Shown in pieces: positions 48,301 to 63,300 of a stretch of 64,000 nt of DNA (positions within the stretch are counted from its first letter, which is position 1; every line of letters starts with the position of its first letter). The stretch is from the NCBI GenBank assembly GCA_965178125.1, contig OZ237765.1, positions 558,001 through 622,000 of the forward strand. The letters run 5' to 3'. Position numbers and translations under genes: made by a program. The DNA comes from Bilabrum cf. latius. Its lineage: Eukaryota > Bigyra: Bicosoecida > Bigyra > Bicosoecida. Under the pieces are notes generated by a model. That model ran no database searches. It worked only from the letters and a program-made list of their open reading frames with translations, and was not told where the DNA came from.

Positions 48301-51300
48301 GGAATGGTTGTAGATCCACGGCCACGGGAAGCATCGGCAAGTGGTGACATTGACCTGAATGGCACTTTCGCGTCGTGCCCTGCCGGCGAGCTTCCTCCCT
48401 TGCGGGCCTCCGTCAGGTATGACCAGGTATTTATCAATCCCATTGCTCCGCTGCCTGATGCCGCACATGCATGTAGCAGCCCTACACTATTGGTTCAGGC
48501 GTTTGAGAGCAAATGCCTCGAGCGGAGTTCCGTGGATGCGTCGTTTGGGGCCTCGTTAGCAGCGTTGGGCGGTCTGGGGCCGACTCGTGATGGCGTCTCC
48601 ATTGCAGTTGCTGCGAGTAGTCAGGTGATGCTCCCACGCGATGCCTCACAGAACGACACTGAGCGACTCCTTGACAGATCTGCATTCCGGGGGGTTGTTC
48701 ATTTGGTCAGGCTAGGCAAGAACGAGGGCCAGGGACTAATGTCTGGGACAGTTTCCGAGTATAGAGGCCCATTGCGCAGCCTCGCTGTATCTATGGAGGC
48801 GGCTGCAAGTACTGTGCGACGGTAGTAGAACTACAGCAGCTTGGATGCAGGGTAGTATGTCCTCGGGTCAATTCGCGGGAGCCTCGATTCGAATGGCACA
48901 GTGCACCTTGCGGCCCTTGCTGCCCCTCACTACCACCTTAGTGACGGACCATCCTACACTCTGGATCATCAGCCTTTCGGAATGCCAGTATACGCTAGCC
49001 GAGGCCTGAGCTTGAACGAATCGGATGCACGCCGGCTGGCGCCGCTCCTTGCGACCACCGAGGTTCGGCAGAACCCGAAGGCGGTGCTTCAGAACTCAGC
49101 ATCTGTTCTTGCTGATCGTGCAATGGCTGCCTCGGAAGTCAATTGCAGCTCACCCAACTCTGGTTTCAATATTTCCGTCGTGCTCCAAACTAGAGCGATA
49201 GATGTTGGTGTAGAAGCAGATACCCACGTCGAAGTCGAGCTGGACAGCTTTGAGATTATCCGTGCAAGAGTTCTAGGCCTACAGTGTGGGCGTGCTCGTG
49301 TCCTTGCCGCTCGCCTTGACGTAGACATCGAGGCCCGTCGTACGCAAAGTGATCCACAGTACGATCGAGTGGTGCTCGATATATCTTGCGAATGGGGCCT
49401 GATTGCACCTGCTCAATTAGCACTGGCAGAGGCGCAGCTGCAGGAGGGAATGATTCAAGTGGACATGCTCGCTACGCGCCAAGTTGATGTTCCACTCGGC
49501 GGCAGCACCTCGAGGCTGATCGCACTTGCTGGTGAAACAGTCGCAGCAGTGGGCAAGCTTGACCGCGCGATCAACGGCGCGTATACAATGCCCGGTGGTC
49601 TGGCTTATGCATTGAAGTGCTCCCAGGCTGGCAGTGTCGTCTCCATCAGCGGCTGGACCCGACGCACTGGCAGGATGGGTGTCACTGCAACTGGGCAGGC
49701 GAGTGGCATGCTGCTATACAGTGTGGAACAGCGGCGATTTCAGCCCTCGTTTGGTCCTTGGCGCTCCGAGTCGATGATGCTTCCTCCAGCGCTGTCTGAA
49801 TCATTTGATGCAATGGCTTATTTGCACACCCCTCTGCTTCGCATAGGCATTCGGAGGGGTCCTAGGGATGAGGAAGTGCACTTCGTGCCAATGCGCCAGA
49901 ATCGCACAGCTCCCGACGCACGTTTGAATTCAAGCTGGATCGAGCTGGTCAGTGATGGTGGTGCAGGCCGGACCCCATAGTATGGCAAACAGGTACCTGT
50001 GTGGTGGACATCCCGACCAAGTCTCCAGGCTCTGCCAGGTCGCACAACCTACGCCATAGCTGAGCCCGGATTAGTTCTAACAGTGTTTCTGGGCGACGTT
50101 CCTGTGGACGCAATCGCCGTAGAGTCCTGCAGCAATGACACTGTAGAACACCCAATTCAAGCAACGTCTGGTTAGGTTTGCATCCGAGCCGTGTACGTTG
50201 AGCTGACAGCCGTGCCCATTGGCCGTCCAATGCAGGCTCGAGTTGAGCTCTTGCAGCCTGAGGAAGCCGTCGCTCTGCTGGACTCCTCGTCTTCAATGGC
50301 GTGCAAGACGCTGCCTGTTCACAACAGTGGATTGATTCCTGGTGTGATTAGCTGCGCAGACTATGGTCTTGCGGCAGCGGGTGCGTTCGAAGCCAATGTG
50401 ACAGCAGCTGTCAGGGCGATCGCATCTCTGCGTTCCGGGCTCGTTCAGCTGAACTAGTCATGGGTAGACATGGCACCAAATGCTACTGGTTTGCACAAGG
50501 TGCACGTAGCGCGCGCCCCAGTCTCACAAGGCCCTCTGACCTTTGGGGCTACAGAGGGTGCAGAATGGGCACCCAGGGCCACGCGTGAGTTGCTAGGACC
50601 GTCAATCCGTGGCATGTCTGTTGCAGTGGGCGGTGCTCCCGGGTACCTGACAGCGGTTCACTCGAACGCGAGCAGTGTCGATTCGGATCCCTCAACCGAC
50701 GCCGTGCAGGCAATTCCTAGAGGCAAGACGTGGTCTGGCCGCACCCGCCTCTCAGCGTCTGGAGCTGATGACATTCGGCTAGACGGGGTGGGACTGTCTA
50801 TATCATCGGCTGCAGCTGGTCCCGCCTTTTCACCCAATGACACAGTGGTAGAACTCAGCTGCCTCATTGACGAGACCCATAGATGGCTCAATGCCTCTGC
50901 AATCGACGGCCAGCGACTTCGTTCTAGCCGAGGGTGTAGTCGCATGCAGCGCGCTCTATGGGCAGCGGGGGGATTGCCTGGCGGATTAGCGGGAGCACTT
51001 GCCATTCGCATGCCTGAGAATGGTTCCATCGACTCGGCTGCAGGTCCACAGGGCAGCAGCAACGAGACCTACCCGTGGGAATCGTCAACTATAGGCCTCC
51101 ATGCAGCTCAAAATGAGTCGATCAAACATATTATTGATGCAGCAGCCGCCGCGGGCAGCGAGTGGGCTCTTGCGTCACGAGGTACCCCCCAAACCTACCT
51201 AGGCGGCGAGGCGTGCCCAGCTGCCATCGTTGGGGCTCAATGGCGGCAGCACGACTTCAGCTTCGTTGTGGCTCCGGACAATAGCACAGGGGCGCCCCCT

Positions 51301-54300
51301 GCACCGATCGGCGTGTCCGGCTTCGGCACAAGCAGCGAGCCGGTGCATCCTGCCCCGTTGCTCATTCGAACGCCTCCGCTTATGGTAGGCACACAAACCG
51401 GACGGCGCGCCAGCCTCCGCACGACGCTACCGTTTCAGGAGCGGCAGATTCGAAATAGTGCAGACCTTGGCTCAGCGTCAGCCGTGGAGGAGCCGATTGC
51501 AGCCGTGGGTCTCTTGCTGGCTGCTGGAAACTCTTGGAGGATGCACGCACCAGCCGGGTCGACGAAGCTAGCTGTTGAGCCGTTCGCGCTTGGCAAGCTC
51601 GAGCAGCAGGACATTTCCATTCCATACGAAGGCGGGACATCTATTCAGCTGACAGGCACCGGTGCGCTTGCACTTCTTGGGCTCGGAATGGCAGATCTTG
51701 TTCGGCAGACTGCAGAGATGAACCGATTTATTCCTTCGCTGCTAGAATCACCAGCTATGTGGCCAATGCTCCCCGAGAGCATACCTGCAGGCAGAATCGC
51801 CATCAGATCCGGCAACCTGAACAGCTCTGCAACACTGAACGATGGCGATTCCCTGGCAGTTGGGCGCACGCTCCGATCTCGCGCTGGGACAGGACCTGCA
51901 GTAGGCAGCACTGCTGAGCTGCGCATCCCGCTGGCATCCATTTCTCAGGGTGTCCCGAAAGGCCTTGTGGTTGCAGCAGCTGCGTGGAATGGAACCAGCC
52001 TGGTCGAGGGTGCGCATTCTAGCGTTGCGACTGAGAGTCCCCCGATTCTTCCCGCTGTCTCAAGAGACAGTCCCATCGCGTCGTATCTCAATGAGTACCT
52101 AGAGCCCACTCAGCCAGTCGTGTAGAGTCGGAGCAGATCGAGCTCAGAGTATGCTGCAAGTGATGTCAGTGCTTCAAGCCTGGGTATTCGGCTTGCAGAT
52201 ATCGATGGTCATGCTAGCAGCATGAAAGTTGTGCTGCAGCGCGTGGTGCGACACGTGCCTTGCCGGGCATGCGAGGCGCGGGCGGCGTTATATGCCGGCC
52301 AGATGGACCAATTTGACCTTGGCACAAAAATTGTTCCAGCGGTTCTAGATAGGGTTCAGGTCACGTGCAGATATCGAGCCATTAGGCCTTCCCCCACGCC
52401 ATCTACTACAGCCAGCGCCACGCCCACGCCATCTACTACTACCACAGCGACTGCAACGCCCACGCCATCTACCACGGCCACAGCGACTGCAACAGCCACA
52501 GCAACATCGACCCCAACGCCGTCTACTACGGCCAGCGCCACGCCCACGCCGTCAACAACAAGTACGGCGACTGCATCGGCCACGCAGACGCCGATACCAT
52601 CAACGAGTGGAACATCGGGCGCTACGCGGCGGCTTCAAAACTCATTCGATGATGTATTTCTTGATGCTACCTGTCAGTACTTGGAAGCTTGGGTCCCGCA
52701 GCCTCTAAAGGGATCGAGATCGCAATTCAACGACTACCGAAACATTCAAGACATCACGCACACGTACGCTAGCAAGGACACCCACGACACTCTGCTTAAC
52801 GCCTGCACCGTGGCGGACAACCAGCAGGACTTTTTCAACTCTGAAATGCAGTACAGCCGAAACGACCGGCGGCTCAGACTGGTGGGCGAGGCCGATTTCA
52901 GTCGGCAGTGGAAAGGAGAAAGGTACGAGGTTCAATTCGGCTAGGGATCATGTACTACGACCATCGTTCCAAACAATGAGCTGATTGTAGTGCCTAGAAC
53001 CGACGCATCGCTAGCTGGTCGCGAAGGATTCTGGAGGCGTAGCAAGCCGCGGCCACCGGAAGATCCGAAAGGACTGCCTGTTTTCGATGCCGATTGCGCG
53101 AGCCTGAATCTGAGCAGCACCAATGTCAACGAGACACGAGACATATACTGTGATCTGCACACGAGGAGTGCAGTCTGTGCCTTGTGGATCCCTGTCGCCG
53201 CTCAACTCAACTTGACCACGCCGTACGGTTCCGGAGTCGACCTTCAGATGGCTGGGATGGCCACTAGACGGGCGATGAGAACCGATGCGGCGATGATTTC
53301 GTCCAGTGACAAAGCTTTACAAGCACCGCCCGATAGACCCCTCGCTTTGCCCGAGGATTCTACAGACTAGTTTAGCGTTGCCGTGATGGATGGATCCTCC
53401 AGGCTAGGAGGACCTGCCACTGAGCTCGTGCCAGCACCGCATGACGCAGCCTTATCGAGTACACGATGCTTGTCCGACAGCCCTGGCATTCCAGGTGCAC
53501 CGTGTCCAGTCACGCACAGTATGGTTCCAGACGCTGTGCAAGCCGGTGCAGTGAGGCATTACGATTTGGTTCTCTCGCCACTCAGACAAGAGTACCGACC
53601 GTCACTGACCTTCGAGTAGCCGATCCTCTCTTGGATCAACAACCCGTCGAGTAGTGTGGATAGAGAGCGACTGGAGCCTCAAGGAGGGCAGTTTGTTGAG
53701 GCCGCTGTATCAAATCTCCCACCTGAATGGCTGCTGCAATCTCCACTGCAACAGATGCATACTGCCGCTAGCCGTGGATAGGGCTAGCTACAGCTGTATA
53801 TGCGAAACACGCTGATGCCTACGTAGGATATCGTGTCGACCGTGTATCCAGGCACGTTGTCTGCTGGACCCTGGCCCGATGCAGCCCCTATGCTCGTGTC
53901 AGGGCTACGGCAGCAGTATTGCGGGAGAGACGATTCCAAGTGTGTGTACATTCCTTCAGAGACCCTGCCGTTCGACTCAGCAGTCGCTCCAATTGCGGTG
54001 GCAATCGACGGTACGGAGAGCTTGCCGAACGAGCTTGGATACTTGCAGGTGTACGTTCTTAGCATAGTTCCTTCGATTGTGCTTCCGTCCGCCCCTGGTG
54101 TTATCCAGTATACGTTCGAGGTCATCGGTGAGGGTGTGCAGGACCCAGACATCGTGATTCGGGAAATCGTGATCGGGTCGGTGCGCTGCGCCAGCTTCGT
54201 CAGATTCCCGGAGCAAGAGAAGCGACTGGACTGCACCGCGGAAGCTGCCGCTCTTTGGACCAACGATACAGCATACTACAGGCTCGAGACGTCCGGCGGT

Positions 54301-57300
54301 GGGCTGACAGACACCCAGAAGAGAAGCTTCTTGCGGCCACAACCTCCCCCGGAGGTTCTGGCCGTAAACACTGCCATTGATGACGAGCGCCCAAGGAAGG
54401 AAGGAGTGGAGCCCAGCATCGAGGGCCGCGTGCCCACAACAGGAGGCCTGTTTGCCATCATTGCCGGCCTGGGGTTCGGTACCAAGGACCGCCAGCCGGG
54501 CGAGATAGGACCCGATCGGTAGTATGACGGTGACGTGGAGTATGTGGATTTCGGGGAAGGTGAAGACGCTGTCCGGGTGTTTCACAATCGCATGGAGTAT
54601 GCGGACGGCCGAGAAGAATACTGGGTGCCGGTGCGCGATACCAACGGAGACCTCGTTCGAAACCGGCTGTAGCCGATACAGGATCCCTCGGATGTTCCAG
54701 AAGCGCTGTCGTCTTTGAGCAAAACCGATCGCAACAATGCGGATGGACCTCTCATCGATTGGAGGTCTGGGAACAATATCGCGGTAATGATTCCTCCCGG
54801 GGTAGGATCAGCGTCACCTGTGCAAGTTGGCATGCGTACTGGCATTGCTTCACCTCCTGCCGGTACGAGCACAGTCATTTACTCTAGGCCCTAGCTTGAG
54901 CAAGCATTCCCATCGGTGGCTCTTTCTCGCGATTTTGATGTGACAATTGTGCTGAAGGGGCAGTACTTTGGGTATCGGGATGAACACATTGACTTTGTGT
55001 CAATCGGTGGGTTGCTATGCAAGAACGTTCGACAAGGCGCCGATTTTTCGGTTCTGCAGAGATTCGAAGGTTCTTCCGAAGTGCAGGCAGCCAACATATC
55101 CAACCTGGAGGGAAGGTATATCACCTGCAATGGACTTGAATCGACCTATGAGACCCTGAGCGATGATGGCAACAGCACGCGTCTTCCAGTGGGTGATGAG
55201 TGGCCCACTGGAGACGTGGTGGTGCAAGTGGCGGGCTAGCGAACAACCTCGAGCACCGTGTTGGATCTCCAAGGTGTCCCCACTGTGAATTCACTAACAC
55301 CAGTCACCGACCAATCCACAGACTTCGACACCTCTGGATATGGTCAGGCAATTCTGAGCGGAGAGGGGTTTGGGTTGGACGCTCGCGACGTTGTTGCCGT
55401 TGTATTTGGGCCGTGGTGGACGTCAAATATTGCGAGTGACAACGAACTTGATGTCTTGGAGCATTGTGTTAACCCACTGGTGCTCACAAGCGAAGGGGAG
55501 CTCCGGCCGCAGCCTAACGCGACGCCTTCAATATCGCCGGCTGCCAACGGAATCGAACAAAATGTACCAATAAGTTCCAACGCAACATATACCCGTGGAA
55601 ATGGCAGTTTTGTCAGTCCGAGGAACAGCGCGTCTCCCACACCAAGCACCTCAACGTTGGTCCGGCCGGGGAACGAAACTGGGCAAGAAGAAGCGAGCAA
55701 CGGAACCATCGGCAGGCGGGTGCTTTCAGGTAAGAATGGTACAACCGACAGCGCATCGAACTCGACTGCTGGAGCAACGTGGAACGGCACATGCCCCGAA
55801 GTGCATACGTTTGTACCAAACAGCTGTAGTGGTCCTAATGGCACTTCATCCGTGAGATCGAACTTGACAGAGTAGGCTACGAACGGAACGTCTTCTGGTG
55901 GGGAGACAAACGGCAGCACCTAGGCTAGATCTACTCCATCGAGCAGTCCTTCAAGCACCCCTACTCCGAGTAGTTCCCCAAGTCACACACCAAGCGTGAC
56001 GCCTTCAATATCACCTACCCCGTCCGTGTCTCCAAGCGGGTCTCCAAGCGGGTCTCCAAGTAGCTCAACAACTCCGTCTGTTACGCCATCAACGTCTGTG
56101 AGTCCATCGTCTACTCCTCTTGTACTTGCTAGGGACGCTTGCAGCGTACTCTGGGCAAAGACTCAGGCCAGCGATGCAGGTAGTAGCAGCGGAGACGCAG
56201 CATCTGGAAGGGTGCAGTCTGCCCCTGACAGTACCGTACAGTGGCGATCTAGATCGGAGCTGAGAGTTGACGTTCCGGCTGGTGCAAGTGCTGAGGTGGG
56301 AGTTGCAGTCGTCATGCGAACCGGCACCATCGCAATCGGAACATTCGGTTACGAGCCACCCACCATCATGACTCTCCAACCCGACAGTTTCATCTTTGGC
56401 GAGCCAAGGCCCATCCTTGTGTGCGGCGCGAGCTTCGGAGCTGGCCTGCCCATTACGCGCGACTTGACGTTTGGAGGGCGACGCTGCCTTGGCTTCTCGG
56501 ACATCAGCCTTGCAGACGCATCTGCAATGGCACTTGATCGCGGGGGCGTTATTGAAGTGGCGGATCAATATCAGCGGATGCTTCCGGTGGTATCGTGCCT
56601 GATCTGCAGCCAGCTAGAGTGGAGCAAGAATGACTTGAGTGGTCTCGTGGAGTGGACGGGTCCGGTTTCCGTTACCGTTGCAGGCTAGGCATCAGATTTC
56701 ATCATTCCTCTAGGTACTGCGCCTCGGGTAATCTCTCTTGTTCCTGATGAGTGCTCTGACACGACAGGGGGGAAGCAGTATAGTGTCATTGATGCATCAG
56801 AGCTAGGCGTGTTTGGATCCAGTCCCCAAGACATTGAGTACGTGCTGCTGTCCGGATTTGACCTTGAAAAAGCAGCGATGCTAGCAGGCTTCAACTCAAC
56901 CACTACTATCCCAGGCAAACAAGAGGGCATTGTGAATGGGTCTAGGCTCATGGAACCCGAAAGTCTCGCTGCCATGCGAATCCCTTCGTGGCAGCTGGCA
57001 GTTGCTCTGCCCGTTCTCGGGTCCTCAAGCTCGCCAGTCATTCCAATTGGAAACGTAAATGCTACGCTGTAGTCTGCCAGATGGGTGTCTAGCGTGTCAC
57101 TTGAGATTGTCCTCCCGCCGGGGGCAGGAGACACGATTCAGGTCCGGGTGTAGCTGACAGGGGGTGCAGTGAGCAAGCCACAAATCTTGTCGTACTGCCC
57201 CCCGTCCATTGACGACGATAATTCGATCGTAGTGCTTGCTGGGGACGAAGAAGCAACCTTTGTGCTCCGTGGCCGTTCGTTTCCACTCGTCCTGGAACAG

Positions 57301-60300
57301 TTGAATGACCTTCGGGTTGGTGGTGTCTAGTGCAAGAGGGTTGAGTTGGTTGAGGTTGGTCGGGCGGTGCGATGCGTTGGCTTGAAATGGATCACTGCAT
57401 CGTAGGCTCGTTCAAATGCATCAACTGGTTTGGATGGCATGGGCGTCATTGGGAGTACCTGGCCTTCCAGCGGAACCTCTATCACTGTTTTGGGGCAGGG
57501 ATCGTAGGTTTCTTTAGTTGCGATCAACCTGATGCCGCCACCTCGTGTGACAAGCGTCCAACCAACGGAAGCCGGTCCGGGAGAGACAATCACGATCACG
57601 GGGGAAGGGTTTGGTACCAGCTCTATGGATCTGCGAAATCTCACACTGGGTGGAGTCCCGTGTCAGGGGACGCCTGAGAGCTGGTACAAATCTGATTCTG
57701 AGCTAGAGTGCCTCATTCCGAGCGATCATTCCCTGTGGCAGTACGTCTCGCAGAATCCCGGAGCAGTGCAGCCATACGTTGGAATCGAGGTGGTCATGCG
57801 CACGGGCGTTTCCAATCTCGAGAGGTACGAGAACGACGGAGAGGAAATCACCATTGACCCATCAGATATGCTGTCTGACAAGACCGTCGACGGGCTCCTG
57901 CCGCCTGGCAATTTCGGTATGGATGCGCCAATATTCGCTAGGCTAATCCCCAAGGGAATCGCACAGAGCTTCCCACCGCCTGTTCCACCTCTTGCGCCAA
58001 CAGCATGGAGAGAAGTGGGCGATGATCTGCAGGTCATTGCGAGGTGGTTCTACCCCTCCGAGGATCTAGAAAGGCTTGCAGTTAACCACATCAGCGGAAC
58101 CCAAGCTCTAAACTTCTTGCCTGCCTCACGTTTCAGGGTAGAAGCAGCGCTTGAAGAGAGCAGCCTTGGTACTGCAGACGCAATTCAGCACACTGAGTCA
58201 CGGATTCTAGGTGCAGATACCCTTTAGGCGCCTTGGATACTGGAGTCATTCGATGACGATGTGCTTGGTGAACTCGTGGAAGAAGCTCAGTAGTGGAGTA
58301 TTGGGGCATTGGCTGCCAATGCGACCTCAAACGCGACTGCATCATCGATTGCTGCGAGGCTGGCGAAGCTTAATGGCGAATACAGCGATCCATCCGGCGT
58401 TCTTCATCGCGTTCTCCAAGAGAGAACAAGAGTGAAATCTGGAGGTGCTGCTGCGACTGACCTAGGGACGGTGAGTGCGTGGTACATGGTGGAGACCAGC
58501 TTCAACGTGCCATCGTCGGAGCCCTACGTGATCCGAATCAGAGCCGAGCATTTTGCTGGTGGAAATGAAGCCAAGATGAGGTCCAGTGACTGGGCCTACA
58601 TCTCGGCTCCCGTGAAGGCATCGTGCCAGTTCAACAGGTTTATGCCAGACGGGCTTGGGCTACGGTAGCAGTGCTTGCCATGCCCAGTTGGAGCGGTCTG
58701 TGGGGGTATGGGCTCCAGTAGACTCGCAGCCATGGAAGGGTATAGGAGGTTGGAATGGTCGTACGGTTAGATAGGCTTCATTCGTTGCGAGACGGAAGGA
58801 GTATGCAGGGGTGTGCCGTAGTAGCTGCAGCTAGAAGCTGAGTTGGCTGGAATGCCACCGCAGATGCAACTGCAGCCAGACATGCAGTTGCAGCTGGCAC
58901 TTGCACAGACGAATGGAAACGTCCCCGTAGCGTAGGCCCTCATCCGCCTTTGGAGATTCCATGGCCGAGTAGCGTCTATAGTTGGCACCGGCAATGACCT
59001 GATGGAGGCGTCCTTGCTCGAACTCCCGGACGAAAACAGTCTGGATAGCGGCTCTGAAGCAAGAAGGCTTCATGCGAAGCTGGCACAGGAGCTATCGGGG
59101 CGATTGCCTTTGAGGCTCCACGCGGATCACTTCTTGCAAGCTGAGCGAATCCTCCAAGGTGCAGCAGACGTGCCAGCGAATTCGGAGCTGCCGAGGTGGG
59201 CCCTCGAGCGGGTGCGATCGGTGCCTGCCCAGGACGAGAATGGAACTACCTTCGAATTCTAGCTAGCCCCTCCAGATGATGTTATGCGCCTGCTGGCGGC
59301 ATACTCGGAGAGCCAGGCACCGTCAGCGGTACAAGGGATCCAGACCCTTGCCAGCGAGGACCTTGAAGGATGCGTTGAGGGTCACACTGGCATTCTCTGC
59401 CAGAAATGCGAGCTTGGATATTTCAAGAATGCTATCGGTACGTGCGTGCTGTGCCCCTCGCAAGAGGAGACTGGTCTTTGGTCCCTTGCCCAGAGGATGG
59501 TAATCGGGGCTTCCATTCTCGTTGCGATTACAGGTATCCTGTACAATGCGTGGAGGTCGCAGAACGCAGACACGACAAGGAAAGTTGTAGTTGTGGCTGC
59601 TAAAATCATGTTTACGCACGTGTAGACAATTGGTATCATTGGTTCAGTGGACATGCAGTTTCCCACGACAATGGGGAACTTCTTTGGCGGTGCCTCCATC
59701 GGTGCTTCCGCAGCGACGAATGGCGTCGCGCTGGAGTGTAGTCTTGATGATTCATCAGATCCAGTTGGATAGACCATGCTAGCCTATGCCGTACTTCCGG
59801 GCCTGCTGATGTACGCATGCGTCATGTGGACCGTGGAAGTATACACTTCCTATCTCGTTGCATTCCTCAAGAGGCCAGAGCAGAGTGCTGGGGCCCGCTT
59901 CTGCCCTAACTGGCATCGCGTTCTGACCTGTCGGCGTACAACCGACTGGGAGAAACACGTGCAGAAGGCAAAGGAAATTACTGAGAACAGCCAGTCGGAA
60001 TCTGAGCAGCTACGGTAGTGGGACGCATACCGCCGTGAGGTAGCCTACACTCCGGGATTATCACGGCTGTCGTGGTTCGACGCCTGCTGCACGTGCTGTC
60101 TTCGGTGGTGCGGGCGCGGTAGCGACGGCTCGCAGCTCAAGTCGCGAGTTGATATGCTGGATGGAGCTAGGCAGTAGCAGTCGCATTCGGGCAACTCAAG
60201 CAACCGCGCAACTGGTGGGCCTCAACAGACAGATCCTATCCCAACGATGCGGCCAGCTAGACATGGGCGGAGCTCCTACGGTAATTCGTGGGCGAGTAGG

Positions 60301-63300
60301 AGATGGTCCAGAAGTCACAGGACAAGTGGCCCATAGGCATAGGTTAATTAGGGCAGGTTGGGAGGGCAGCAACTCAGCGAGTACGCTTCTTCGTCTGTCA
60401 CAGAGCACCGTATCTTAGTATCGGGCACACGGGGAGGTGCGAGATAGAATAACCTCACCTCTGGTCCAACTCGTTTCGGTGGAGCTAGGGCGGGTGCTCG
60501 CACAGGGCGCCGTTCTGGCGGAGCAGCTTCCTCTACCTTGGCTGCAGGTGGTGCTGCAAGGGCACTCAGGCACATGGGAGGCACGCGATCTTCAGGGGGG
60601 GCATAGCTGGTGGCACATGTTGACGGCGAATTCGTTCGGAATCCAATGCGACATCGGGCGTCCTAGCGCAGAGTTGGAGTAACGATTTCCGATGCAACGG
60701 CGCGACAGCTAGCTGTGACGGTCTAGGAAAGAGATTCTAGGCGTAAACTGGTTTCGATGGCACCTACACCTGGAATCTAGCATGCCCACCCCAATGCCTC
60801 CAGGTTCAGAGACAATGATCTAGTGCCAGCCGTTGAGCTCTACGGCAGATATCTCAATCCTGACGAGGTGGAAATCGCGCGGCAGTAGGGCCAGATAACC
60901 TCGCTGCCTTCGCTGTACGACATGCTGAAGAATTTCGCCCCTGACCAGCTAGTGAGACAGAGATAGAAACACGCCCGCGGCTAGTTTGCGTCATCAAGTT
61001 TGGTCAGGCAAGCAAGCGAGCGAGGTCCAACCGGAACTGTCGGCGGCGACGCTGCTGCGTGGCAAGACCAAAGCATCCCTCTTGTCGACTAGATTCCTCT
61101 ACACGAGGGCATCACCCACGAGACGGAGTGCTTTGATCTGTGCTCCATGTTTGGCAAACGGATGGGCCTGTCCTTTCTTGTGATTAGCTTCCTCGTGCAT
61201 ACCCCGATCACTGAAGCAGCGCTCAAGATACTGTCCTGCAGGCCTATCCAGCCCGAGTCTGGTGCATCGTTTGATGCCTTGACTGAAGCAAGGAGAGACG
61301 CGTTTGAGTCCGCAAATCTCACTGTGCCCGTTGTGAACGCTCCAGAGTCAGCTTGGCTGGCGTACAATGCGTCAGTGCAGGCAGTCGAAGAGTGGGCAAT
61401 GTACGGCGAGTCACCAGCGGCCCAGATGCAGCGCCGTCTGGTCATGGACCTGGAGTATGAGTGCGGCAAGACCATACTCAAGAGGTTGCAAATTGCATTA
61501 CCAATGCTAGGCTTCTGCTTGCTCGTTCCAGGCATAGTGTTTGCTCTAGTTAAGTTTCGATGCGGGAACATCTCTGCGGAGACTTGGGAGAACGTCGAAA
61601 AGTCCATGAGTTTCCTGTACAATGGCCTCGCAGATGACCACAAGTACTGGGAAGCTGTGAATCTGCTCCGCAAGGGGATGCAAGCCGTGGCAGTGACTCT
61701 TCTTGCCCCTATAGGGACGATGTACCAGCTCTTTTGTATGCTGTGCGTGTTACTGATCTCGCTTGGCCTGCAGGCCTGCAACTCTCCATACTAGTAGTCG
61801 CTGCGGACCGATCAGAGTGGTCTGCCTGTCATTCAGCTCGATGCGTCTGGAAGAAAGGTGAAGTTCCAAAAAATTGATGGCGCAACAGCTGGAGGCGCAG
61901 GTGCTTGGTCGAGTGAATCAAACGGCACCAACGAAGTTGATGAGAATGGAGCTGCCAGTGGATCGAGCAAACCGGATGCCAAGGATGATCAAAATGCCCC
62001 CGCGAGCGTTGCTCCTCGTCAAAGAGGGGCTCGTGCTTCAATACGAAGGTCGACAATTTTTGGTGGCCCGAGAAAATCTAGTACGACTACGGCGACGAGT
62101 AGTGGTGGTGTCGAGACTCGCAGAAGTTCCCAGTCTCTGAGGGAGTCCAAGTCTTAGCCGACACTAAAACGCCGTGCGTCTGCCGCAGCCCCCAAGAAGT
62201 CCATCACTGGGCTTGCAAAAGGAGAGGACAGTCTGCCTGAAAACGTCAAGTGGGAAGCAATGCCAGACGAAATCTACAAACGCTGGAAGCAGAGCCTGTT
62301 CCAGCACGTAGTCAGCGCAGCTCTCCGCAAGATGCCTCCGAAACCTGTTGAGCCCTCGAAATGGCTGTTCGAGACCGAAGATTAGTACATGCAACGGCGT
62401 CGGAAATTCAAGGAAGCTGCAAGCCGCTATCCAGCCGATTGCAGGCGGCGTATCAAGCAATTGAGCTAGGAAGTGCGGAGAGCCAGCTCCCATGGCATTG
62501 GCGCCAAGCGTGATCGCGCTCTGTTCGAAAAGGAGCTGCTTGAGAAGCCCTATGCTACGATTAGTGGTGGCGACTGGATCTACTGGATTGCGAAGACCCT
62601 GTGTTGGCGTTGCCACGCAGAGGTTCGCCTCTACGAGAAAGCAATGCAACGAGACGCGGTCCGACGCTGGCTGATGCACGCAAGGATGCAGAAGCGGCAG
62701 TCAATGGAGCCAGTTGAGCGGTATGACCCTCTTGAGGTGGTTCAAAAGGCCACGACAGGACCGTCATCGAGCCCGTTGCCGTCATCAAGAACGACAGCAA
62801 AGGGAGGCGCTGGCAACACAAAGTCAGGATCCCACAATGATGATGATGGTGATGGTGATGGTGAGGTGATGGAGGCTCCATCAAGGAGGGTCCGGAGGCA
62901 TACTCGGCTTTCTCTCTTTGATAACTCAGGACACAGTGACTCCTGGCGGCAGATGGTGCAGAGCGGGCGGCGTTCCATGGCCACAGACCTAGGCATGCCC
63001 GACCAACAGTCTGTCAATGCATCCGAAAGCAAGGTGGAAAGCAAGGGGGCGGGCGGCGACTCGTATTCAAGCTCGAAACCATCCGAACGGTTCATTGACG
63101 AAGCACGTACGCCGTTGGGGTTAGCAGCCTCCGTTCCTGTATGGGTTCCCGACAGTCCTGTGCAGCAAGTGCTCCCCCGAGCCAGGCGCGCGGACTCCAT
63201 CGGCTCGACAACGAGCTTTGACAGCGAGCTCGACATCGATGAGGAGAATTACCCACTATTGGCGCCGTCCATGCGCGATCTTCTGGGTGCAATTGACGAT

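Noticed and set aside
60016-61146. Gene boundary within the giant frame where TAGs are dense
   Set aside because: Codon-by-codon reading shows no TAA or TGA, and the family-typical membrane segments continue on both sides.
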